A stretch of DNA of 64,000 bases from Fistulifera solaris. Lineage: Eukaryota > Bacillariophyta > Bacillariophyceae > Naviculales > Stauroneidaceae. Where the stretch lies: contig AP026145.1 in NCBI GenBank assembly GCA_030295235.1, forward strand, positions 2,501 through 66,500, given 5' to 3'. Shown here one piece after another: positions 33,197 through 42,806 of the stretch. The notes under the pieces are model-generated. The model saw nothing but the letters and a program-made list of their open reading frames with translations, was not told where the DNA came from and ran no database searches. Numbering within the stretch: the stretch's first letter is position 1; the number at the start of each line of letters is the position of its first letter. The position numbers and the translations under genes were made by a program.

Positions 33197-34030
33197 CTAG
33201 GACGCGTCATCAATCATAGATTCCAAATTCAGTGCCTTGGCTAGTCGTTTCGAAGATTCCTTACCAATGTCGTTGTTGTCGGCGTATAGGTGTTGCAGTA
33301 TGATACTAGAGCGGTCGCGTTCCAGAGCATTAATGAAATGCTCGGCCCCTTCAATTCCGATGCGATTCCCTTCCAAATAGAGCTTTGTAATTTGTGAATG
33401 CGGCAAAATGTGTGCCAAAGCTTGTGCTCCAGCTGGACCAATCCGATTGGCTCCCAGAAAGACTTGTTCGACGTTCGAAGATTCAAGCAATGTTGCGAGT
33501 GTCGTGGCACCCGCATCCTGTAGATTGTTTCCCTCTAAATAGAGAAATCGCAAGGTATTTGGTAAGGAAGGCCATCCTTGCAAACCTGCTGCGCCGATAT
33601 CATTGTAACGGAGATCGATCTTAATGAGTTGCGTCGCCGACGACAGAAACTGTGTGACAGCAATTGCACCTTCATCCCGTAAACCGAGTCCTCCGAGAAA
33701 CAGGTGCTGAATGGAAGGAGCGACTTTGGCAAGAATATTCATTACCTCAGCGACCGGCAAATCCGTTCCTCCTAAATTCAGCGTTTGCAAGTATGGGAAA
33801 TGATCAAAAGCTGTGATATCGATATTGCGGATTCGTTTGGTTCCCAAATTTAGAGACACTACATTGTGCTGATTGTTGTCAAATTGTATGACAGGTTCTT
33901 GAAACGAAGGCTCACAAGCGGAAACATAAACTGCATCTAATGACACAATGCCGTCCTTTTCTAGTTTCTTTAAGCCTTGAAGAGACTCATCGCTTATAGT
34001 GCTGATATTTCCTGTTGCTGCTGTTGTCAT
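33197..34030 (-). CDS. ribonuclease-inhibitor-type leucine-rich-repeat protein
   Basis: 277 residues with at least six RI-type LRRs of about 28 residues: LQTLNLGGTDL, IQHLFLGGLGLRDEGAIAV, LIKIDLRYNDIGAAGLQGW, LRFLYLEGNNLQDAGATTL, VEQVFLGANRIGPAGAQAL, ITKLYLEGNRIGIEGAEHF and LQHLYADNNDIGKESSKRL. There is no signal peptide or membrane segment, so it is probably a cytosolic or nuclear protein-interaction scaffold. The frame is intact. Its stop is 39 bp from that of the convergent JmjC-like gene. No specific partner can be named. Confidence 0.85.
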   Translation of the reverse strand: MTTAATGNISTISDESLQGLKKLEKDGIVSLDAVYVSACEPSFQEPVIQFDNNQHNVVSLNLGTKRIRNIDITAFDHFPYLQTLNLGGTDLPVAEVMNILAKVAPSIQHLFLGGLGLRDEGAIAVTQFLSSATQLIKIDLRYNDIGAAGLQGWPSLPNTLRFLYLEGNNLQDAGATTLATLLESSNVEQVFLGANRIGPAGAQALAHILPHSQITKLYLEGNRIGIEGAEHFINALERDRSSIILQHLYADNNDIGKESSKRLAKALNLESMIDDAS

Positions 34031-34810
34031 TTTGACCGATTATAATAATCGTTCACATTCTACACATTTAAAAAAATAAATAAATAAAACAATGACAACA
34101 CCGTGTTGCTTCGTCGAAGGAAAAGAGCGTGGTTGCGGTCGCGCAAAAACATCTCAATCAGAACTTCCGTAGTGTTAACCTTATGGTGAAAAGCAAAAAC
34201 GTATTTACTATGGACGCAAATGTAGATCAACGTATCCAAGACTGCAATTCAGTCATGAATTCATTTTTTTCGAGCGGCAATGTTGCCTAGTCTCTAGTCT
34301 AGAGTCTACTGTACATTTCAGTCGTTCAGAATAATTTCTTAAGCTCCAATTGTCGTTGTTGCAGTGAAGTAGGCTTGTGCAGCATTTACATTACACGTCC
34401 TTGTATTATTGGTCGAAGACGCCTTGTCGTCCGTATCTAATGAAGTGTTGTTCGATATTTCGCCACAACTGCAGTCCAGTTTATGAATAATGTTACTTGT
34501 ACTGGGTTCTCCAGTCTCCAGACTCCAGAAAATGTGGGCCCGTAATATTTTCAAGTGTCCAGAAAATGTGGGTGAGTAATATTTTCACGTGTTTTGAAAA
34601 TGTGGGCGCGTAATATTTTCACATATCCAGAAAATGTGGGAGAGTGATATTTTCACGAAATATTTTCACGTCTCCAGAAAATGTGGGGGCGTGATATTTT
34701 CACGGTGTAATGCTTTCACGTCTCCAGAAAATGTGGGAGAGTATAGTGGGAATGATGTTTTTGAACCGCGCATCAAAGTGTCATAGACATTTGACAAAAC
34801 AAACGATACA
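34031..34810. other. divergent promoter region with a six-copy motif
   Basis: 780 bp between the LRR gene and the hydroxylase gene. The only evident structure is the six-copy repeat at 34524-34737. Confidence 0.6.
34524..34737. repeat. six spaced copies of a CCAGAAAATGTGGG / TATTTTCACG element
   Basis: TCCAGAAAATGTGGG begins at 34524, 34558, 34626, 34673 and 34723, with a degenerate copy at 34592. Most copies are followed by a short GC-rich spacer and ATATTTTCACG. The last copy ends 74 bp before the hydroxylase ATG. The core CCAGAAAATSTGG is shared with the 10.7-kb cluster. Confidence 0.85.
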
Positions 34811-35857
34811 ATGATGATGAAGTTTACTACATCCATCTTACTCTTTACCTTCTACTTTATTGTTGTTTTGCGTGTTGAAAGCTTCTCGACAAAATTGCGC
34901 TTTCACCTGTCGACAAAAGCTTCAACAGTTCAAAGATTTTCCGCAACAGCATCGACGACATCTTTCACCGTCGGAGCTCCTTTGCCGTTTAACACTGCTT
35001 TTAACGGCTTAGAAAAAGTTCATTCTGATCCTGATATCTATATTCTGCATAATTTTTTACCCGATGACGCCTGTAATGATATGATCGAACAGGCAAAAGC
35101 GAAAGGAGACATGACACAATCTCCTACCGCGTACGCTGGCTGGACCCAGGATAGTCGCGATTTAATCGAATTGGCGGCAAAAGGACCCGTAGTGTGGCTT
35201 GCGCTCTTGACGGCATGGTATCCGACGACACAACAACCCGAACAACAGCAAATGATGACGTTAATAGTTCATGCTTTGCAGAATTATCTCGTCTTTTTTG
35301 CTCTGGCTTTGGCGGCCGTGACGGCGTTTACTCAATCGAGAGCCAAAGGACTGCAAGCGCTACGGACGAGTACTTCTACTACTTTGGATGATCTAACATA
35401 TCCGAACTCGGGTGCTAAACTGTTTGTACAACAGGCGGCTCGACTCTTTTCTTCGTCTTCTTCGTCACTCAAACAACAAGCACGTTACTTTGAAGCGCCG
35501 ACTATCATCCGCTATGAAGCGGGTCAATTACTGGCTCCACACTACGATGCTAATCGATCCGCAGCCATCGAAGATGCGAATCGGGGCGGACAGACTTTGG
35601 CGACTTTACTGGTGTATTTGAATAATGTTCCGCAGGGAGGTGCGACCCGGTTTGGAAAACTGGATTTGATGGTACAACCGACTCGAGGCGATGCCTTGCT
35701 GTTCTTTCCTGCTGATGCTAATGGATGCTTTGACGAACGAACGGAACATGAAGGATGTCCGGCGGTTGATGAAAAGTGGATCGCTCGAATTTGGAGACAC
35801 GAAGCGAGAGCTCCGCCGCCGTTTGGCTTGTCGGAGAAAATGCTAGCTCTCTTGTGA
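34811..35857 (+). CDS. prolyl-4-hydroxylase-like 2OG-Fe(II) oxygenase with a hydrophobic insertion
   Basis: 348 residues. The N-terminus is a signal peptide (ILLFTFYFIVVLRVESF) followed by a Ser/Thr-rich basic stretch, so secretory or plastid targeting is possible. The P4H domain starts IYILHNFLPDDACNDMIEQA. The metal site is HYDAN (His, Asp) and EHEGCPAV (distal His), and the 2OG-binding Lys is in DEKWIARIWRHE. LATLLVYLNNVPQGGATRF is typical of the P4Hc fold. Between the N-terminal strand and the core lies an insertion of about 130 residues with two hydrophobic segments (VVWLALLTAWYPT; ALQNYLVFFALALAAVTAF), which could anchor the enzyme in a membrane. The frame is intact. The protein substrate is unknown. 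Confidence 0.85.
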   Translation: MMMKFTTSILLFTFYFIVVLRVESFSTKLRFHLSTKASTVQRFSATASTTSFTVGAPLPFNTAFNGLEKVHSDPDIYILHNFLPDDACNDMIEQAKAKGDMTQSPTAYAGWTQDSRDLIELAAKGPVVWLALLTAWYPTTQQPEQQQMMTLIVHALQNYLVFFALALAAVTAFTQSRAKGLQALRTSTSTTLDDLTYPNSGAKLFVQQAARLFSSSSSSLKQQARYFEAPTIIRYEAGQLLAPHYDANRSAAIEDANRGGQTLATLLVYLNNVPQGGATRFGKLDLMVQPTRGDALLFFPADANGCFDERTEHEGCPAVDEKWIARIWRHEARAPPPFGLSEKMLALL

Positions 35858-35912
35858 ATGCAATTGTAAAGGGAATATTCGGAAAGACAGTAAAATCACT
35901 TTCTAACCATAT

Positions 35913-38900
35913 TTATGACCAGTTGGAAGGCAGCTGTTCCTTTGAAAATCCTTTGCTGCTGTTGCCCTCAAAGCTTGCCAAGCTGCCTTCATCGTGTTTC
36001 AAAATAATGCACTTCGTAGCCCTCTGAGATGAAAAGGTACAGTTTCGGATTGTGGCAGAACCTTTAGCCATTACCTCAAAACATGCTGTTTTAATTTGTG
36101 TCATCCGGCATTTCGTGAGATTGATTTTCCCAGCATCTGTGCAAAAAATACCCTTTTGCAGCTCTGAATGTAACACTGTGAATTCGTAACAGACACGCGG
36201 GGGTTTAGTGACTATGCTAAAGATTTCAGATACAGGAGAGCGCCTTCAGCATCATTGCACTTACTCCTTCCAAATGAAGAGCCCCCGCATTTGATAGTAC
36301 GACACCGCCATCACCGTTTCTCAACAAAGTATTTTTCCATGTACCCTTACAATTGCTGGCTACTACGACATGATCGTTTCCGCCGTCATTGTCAAGAACA
36401 CATTCAAATATGTCCAGTCTGCTTCCAGTCTCAAGTCGTAATAGTGTTTTCTTCGTAGAATTACTAGTACCAAGTTTTGGCCTTCGGAACGTAATGCCCT
36501 CACAAAAACCACCCCTAGCTTTCCAAACAAGAGTCCCACCCATTTCAATCGTGACGTTTGCAGGATTGTGTTCGTCGCCTATTAAGCGGATAGGATGTTG
36601 CAGCTCTAAGTTGTCGTTCACCCAGTAATGGCCATCGCCAAGTTCTAAAATATCAAAAATGAACTCTGAGAATATTATCTGGTTCGATGTAAACAAGTTC
36701 ACGTGATCACTCACCTATTGTGTCACCAGGAAGTGAAGCGGCTACTGCATCTGCAATGTTCCGGTAATGGTTTCGTTCAATCTTACTGTCTTCTCTAGTG
36801 TAAGCGCCCATCTCCACAGGGTAAACATGTCTGACAAACGAGAGATCACATGATGCTTTTTTTCCAATGACGGCACATCAGCGAAGCGTGCTGCCGGTCG
36901 GGGTATGGAACGAGATAGGTCATAATGTGAACAAGCGTTTGATGAGGAAGGGCGCTCCATCGTTCGAGAATAGCGCGGTCAAGAGCTTCCAACTCAATGA
37001 GTGCCTTCGGCTTATCCCAGGTGGCTTCACCCGAATCCACGTTGTACCAAAACGGAGCTTGAGTCAACGCATCACGACGAGGCTCCCAATCTTGACCGGT
37101 AATCTTTCGTAGCTTTTTATTCGCTCTTAAACGTGCTCTTTCTCGAAGAAACATAGATCGCTGGCGTACTAAATCGTCGGGCTCTGGAAACGTTGCCAGC
37201 AAATCCCCATCCTCCATGGCTCGTTGCTCATCCAACATTTTCTCTTGCTGAATGTCATCCACGTTCACCTCTTCCGCTTGTTCTTGCGAAGCAACCTGTA
37301 ATCTTTGCTGTTCCATGACAGCATAAATTGAATAGAACGGATCCACATTCCTACGAAAATTCAAACCATATCTTTCCATCGGTGACAGCGAAGCTTCCAC
37401 TGACGCAGGGTCAGCGCCTACTTGATCTTGCCATGCTGCAAACTCCTTTTCCAACTCAAAGTCGTCGTCTGGTCTACTATCTTTAGCAAGCTCCTTTTGT
37501 CCTTTTTCTTTATTGCTTTCCGGAGGCTTATTTGCAGGGTCATCATCGGGATCTGAATCGTTAGTATATTCGATCGATTCATCAAACTCTTTCAATTCAT
37601 CTTCAGCTTCCTTTTGCGCTCCTTTCAAGGCGTTCACGTCATCTGCATCTTCCAAACAAGCCATGGCTGACTCCATTTCTTCCTTGGCTTTTTCGTCAAC
37701 AAGTTCCTTTTCAATGCCGTCCTCCGCGACATCTTCCATCTCCGATTTAATCCCCAGAATCGCTCTCAGTCCGCCCTTCGAATAAATGCCACTTGATTCA
37801 GCGTTTTTCGTTCGTTCCTCTCTATTGTTGAGTGAAGAGGCGTCGAAACATCCTTCATCCATGACAAGCCTGTCCAAATTCTTCTTCTGCTTCGCTTTAA
37901 GTAAAATGTTCTCTTCGATAGTGTGCTCCGTAATTAGCCGATAGATATGAACTTCGCGTGTTTGGCCGATTCTGTGGGCGCGATCCTGTTTGCAAAACAT
38001 GTTAGATAGGGATATCGCGAATACTCGGACAGAAAAGTTAACTTACTGTAGCTTGGGCGTCCATCGCCGCTAGAAAATCAGAGTGAACCTGTGAGTGAAT
38101 CTTAATCATGCACAAGCTGATACTTTTACATTAGCGATCAAATTACTTACGATTCCTATTGATCACGTTCAAAAAAGTATGCAGTCGATGAGGTAAAGCA
38201 ATCTAAAAGCAATGAAATCGGCATTGGGCAAAAGATCACTTACCAGTCGTTGTCATAGAATATCACTGTGTCAGCTCCCGTGAGATTTATCCCCATCCCA
38301 CCACTTCTGGTGCTTAAAATGAAACAAAATACTCTGGGATCATTGTTGAAGCGGTCCATCAACCGCTGCCGCCGGTCTACGCCCGTAGCTCCGTCTAGGC
38401 GGAGATACGAGTGACCATTCAAATTCAAAAACGCCTCCAAAATGTCAAGCATCTTACTCATTTGAGTAAAAATGAGAGCTCTGTGACCGCCCCGTTTAAG
38501 CTCACGAAGAAGCTCTGCTAGTGTTTGAAGCTTCCCAGAGTCGAACTGCACCAATTTTTTGTCAGGAAAAACGAGGTTAAAGCCGTATGCGCCCGTTGAA
38601 AAGAAGAAAGGTTCTGCTCTAAGACATGAGCAAGCTCTTCTTTTGCATCCTTTACCGGCTGAACATTGGGTGAAGCGCAGAGTATTCTTGCAGGCTGCCC
38701 GCCTGCTTTGGGTACACAGAAAACGAACTTTCGAATAAGTATATCTAAATCATCCGCCCTTTCTTGTTGTGTGCGTCGCAACGCGAGAAGCTGCGATGGT
38801 GAAGACATCTCATCGAGCTGCCAAATTTTCATTGGTTCGCGATGATTCGTAACCAGGCGGAGAAGTCTCTCCGTGTAAGGAAATTCGAAAGCCGAGCATC

Positions 38901-41900
38901 TCCGGTTGTTGATATTTCTTAGAAATTTCCTATGTTCTGCTTTGTCAAGAAGTTCAGCTTCTCTCAACTTCTTTGCAAGTTGTATTAAACAAAGAGGACT
39001 GTTTTTATCATACTCTTCAACGGTATCAGTTGTCAGTTCAAAAGCCGATTCAAGCTTCAAAAGCATGTTTGATTCTATGCGATTATGCTGAGTTGCTGCT
39101 GCGAGGGAAGGAAGCCCATAGCTGCCACACCATAGTGGTTTCGTCAACGAAACCGTCACTGAATCAAACCCATCACAAGTGGCGATCGCATTAATTGCAA
39201 GAGCTGGCACTTCCATCAAAATCGGATCAAGTACAAATGGAGTAATAACAGATCGCGGCTCAAAAAGATCAGGGTGATTACACACCTTGCAAGTGAAGCT
39301 CAGCGATAAGAAAAGAAGATGCACAAAACACAGGTAGACAAGAGTGTGACGATACTTACCTTTCGAAGTTGCATCAAAACATTCATCATACCCATGTAAT
39401 TTCCACCCTTTTTCAGCGCCTGTCTGGTTGACGATCGTGCCATAAACTCCTCATAGATAAACATCTTTGGAAAATGTAAGGAAGACCTTTCGACCAAAGA
39501 GTTTGATAACACCATAGCAACTTACCTGTCGCCGTGAAAGCTGACATTTTATTATATGCTCGAATTTACCGGGCATTTGGGTTTCTACATCCTTCTTCAG
39601 ACGTCTCAAAACAAAGGGACGGATAATTCCGTGCAAGCGATTCATCATGTCGTCATTTTGATTAGATTTTCCTTCGATCAGATTGTTCGTAGGGTTCGCG
39701 AACCAGAATGAAAATTCTTTTCGCGAACGGAAAATGTGCGGCATGAGGAAATGCAGGAGAGACCACAGCTCCATTAAATTATTTTGAAGAGGCGTTCCAG
39801 TCAAGAGAAGCCGTCTCTGCGTGTTAAACGTTATAAGCGTTTGCCATCGCTGCGACTGAAAATTTTTGATGTTTTGTGCTTCATCCAGGACAAGGTAATA
39901 CCACCGTTTACGTTTGAAAGCAAATGCATCTTGCACCGCAAGCTGATACGAAGTTATGACAACATGGTACCAATTGCTTTTTGTCCAACCTGTTCTAAGC
40001 TCCTTTCTTCTCTTTACCGACCCGTAGTAACAAAGAACCTTAAAACCGGGCGCAAATCGCTTAAGCTCCGTTTCCCAGTTTAAGATTACCGAGGTGGGAA
40101 CAACAATTAAGTGTGGACCCCAGATTCCTTTGTAAGAAGCGAGATACGCCAATAGAGATATCGTTTGTAGTGTTTTCCCGAGACCCATCTCTGCGCAACC
40201 AAAGAAGTAAGAAGTATTATGTGGAAGCAAATACAAATGACTCGTGACACGTACCATCGGCAAGGATTCCGTTCAACATCCTTGCTTGAAGAGATACCAG
40301 CCAACCAAGGCCCGCATGTTGATATTCGCGAAGCTTGACTGACGGCGACAAGAGAAAGGGTCGGCTTACGCTAGCAATAGTAGTAGCCGCTTCTGACCTG
40401 ATACAATTCACCTCCTCCGTGGCTGATTTGACTTCCCCCAAGCGGCTTTTCTTATTCGATTCATGTTGAATTGATTGGGGTCGTTTTTCTCCCGCCCGCT
40501 GTTTTGTTTCATCTCCGGAAAGTCCATATAGTTCTCTAAGTTCTGCCAGTGACATGTTGTTCTCGTCATTGAGCCTGGATATTTCTTCTTCGACCGTCAT
40601 CTCTCGTCCTAAGAGCTCCTCTGCAGCAATGGTCGTTTCATCGTCTACCTCCATCGCATCCGGTTCATATTCACCATCCGATTCCGATTTTTCACTCAGC
40701 TCGTCGTCATCTTGCTGAGATGCTTCACCGTCACTGGAGCTATCATTTACGCCAACATACATCGCCCGCAATTCCTCAATTGACATTTGGCTTTCTCGCT
40801 TCAGAATGTCAAGTTCTTCTTCGTACGTCATTTCCCGACCTAGCTTTTCCTCCGCCTCCATCGTCGCTTCATCATCTACGTCGTGCTCCTCTGGTTCATA
40901 ATCATCGTCTTGATTATCACCTTCCCGAACAGGGCCCACCAACGCATGAAGTGTCAATTTGAGGTTCATATCGACGTCACTACTGCTCTCGTCGTCCTCA
41001 TCGCTTTCGTCACCAGCATCGTCAACTTCATCTTGTTCACTTTCAATCCCAGCATTGTTGTTACTTTGATACATTTGCCTTAGTTGCTCAATAGGAATTT
41101 CACTTTCGTTACGAAGAAGGGCAAGTTCCTCCTCGTAAGTGATGTCCCGGCCCATCTTTTCTTCGGCTATTAAAGTGGTTTCATCATCTAAAGCCTCCCC
41201 ATCTGGAACGAAGTCGCCATCGTCATCCACGTTGTCTCCTTCCATTTCTTCCGGGTCAAACGACGATTCTGCTTCGTCAGTCTCTTGTTGCGCAAATGCT
41301 TCTGCATACCGTCGTCGCAACTCTTCTACTGGCAGCTCACTTTCACTTTGCAACATTGCGAGTTCTTGTTCCGCCGTCATCTCCTGTGGTAGTCGCTCTT
41401 CTTCCATCATGGTCGTTTCGTCATCGACGGGCTCTTCGGTCATTTCATAATCGTCTTGGTCATCTTGATCGTCGTCATTGTAATCCTCCACATCACTGGC
41501 ATCCTGATCATCGTCAGCATCTTCTCCTGGATCGAGCTTCACGGGTGGAGACCCCGTTTCAGAAGATGACCTGCTAGGAATGCTTTGAATGTCGGGTTCA
41601 GCCGCAAAACGTACTTTCCTCGAGGGTCGATCGCTTTCCTCATCGCTACTGCTGCTAACGCTATTGGTGTTCAATTCTAGATGACCAGAATCCCTCGCTT
41701 CTTGTTGAAATCGTTGCAATACTTGCTCAATCGGCATTTCCATTTCTTGTCGTAATTTGTGAATTTCCTCAGGATCAGGAACAAAGGCCCCAGTTCCCAA
41801 TTGTCGTTCTTGTGCTTCTTCTGTTTCCGCTTGCAGCAATGTCGTTTCATCATCCGACGAATCGGTCTCCAGAGTAAACGTCGCATCCGATCCCGAGTCA

Positions 41901-42581
41901 TCGGTCGATTCTCCGTATAAGACATCCGGTTGCATGCGAAATTGCGCATAATCTTTGATTCGTTGTTTCGATCGTCGTGATCCTTTTGCAACGCTTGTTC
42001 CATGACTCCATCAACAACACACACATTTCCCAACTTTTGCGTATAGCGTTCCGTTAGTTGTACTAATTTGACCAATTGCTGATTCATTTCACGTTGCCGT
42101 TGTTGATCTGCCTTTATTTTTTTGTTGATAGGCAATGACTTTTTCCAATTGCGTCCACCACTGCTGAACTCGTGACGCATGTCGATTGGCGACTTTTCGT
42201 TGTTTTTGCCGTGCCGCTTGACATTGCCGCTGTCGCCGTTGTTCTCGATTTGCCAAGTCTTGTACAACCGCATTCGCAATCTTCTTTCGACCGGCTTTGT
42301 GTCGTTTTCGCTCCGCCGTGAAATCGGCCGCGAGCCATTGCATTTCTTTAATTAAATAATCCCAGTGTGTGTCGGTCTTTTCGACTGTCATTACAACATC
42401 TGAAGATGACTCGGTTTGACTAGCTGTTGCAGTGGTAGTTGTCGTTTTGTTGTTGCTGTTGGTTTCGCTTCGCGAGAGGCTCTACAGTGACAGCTGGAAG
42501 ACGTTCCTGGATCACAGAGTGACGATACAAAAGTTCATCGTACGTCCAATCGCTCCAGTCCATCGCGTTAGGATCGCTCAT
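35913..42581 (-). CDS. SWR1/SRCAP-type chromatin-remodelling ATPase extended by WW, F-box and beta-helix modules
   Basis: Start 42581 (MSDPNAMDWSDWTYDELLYR). Domains in order: HSA (HWDYLIKEMQWLAADFTAER); an acidic region with five copies of a DDETT...EELR..Y motif; SNF2 ATPase (DEMGLGKTLQTISLLAYLAS, LVLDEAQNIKN, LLTGTPLQNNLMELWSLLHF); the long insertion typical of split-ATPase INO80/SWR1 enzymes (39286 to about 38590); helicase-C (IFTQMSKMLDILEAFL, STRSGGMGINLTGADTVIF, DRAHRIGQTREV); a WW-like stretch (QAPFWYNVDSGEATWDKP); an F-box (SALPHQTLVHIMTYLVPYPD); and right-handed beta-helix repeats to 35913. Introns: 40191-40254, 39465-39525, 39286-39359, 38156-38243, 38070-38150, 37986-38046, 36645-36714, 36176-36233. 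Frame breaks: near 42445, TTTTTTT 42117-42123, near 41960, CCC 38592-38594 and TTTTTTT 36857-36863. SWR1 enzymes exchange H2A for H2A.Z; that role is inferred. Confidence 0.85.
38151..38155 (-). other. 5-nt microexon of the SWR1-type gene
   Basis: On the minus strand CAATAG|GAATC|GTAAGT: an acceptor, five bases, then a consensus donor. The upstream exon ends GACTG|GTAAGT (38244) and the downstream exon starts TCTAG|CGGCGATGGAC (38069). Joining through GAATC gives TGG AAT CCG GCG ATG GAC, i.e. the universal SNF2 helicase DNDWNPAMDAQA. Skipping it breaks the frame. The next exon is also short (23 nt, 38047-38069). Confidence 0.85.
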
Positions 42582-42806
42582 TGTTGCAAATTATTGTGTA
42601 TTTAGAAGGATGATATCAGTGTATGTATTACGCAATAAAGGAATATTCAAACTATACCTGGTAACAATGTTTCCTATACCAGTATCGGAGGGATGCGAGA
42701 GCAGGCGAGAGCGCTTTTATTCGTCGTTTCGTCGTCGCCCCAACTTTTCGACTGTCCGTCGTAAGTCATGAAATCCACTGAAGTCTTTTTTACATTAAGG
42801 TTAACG

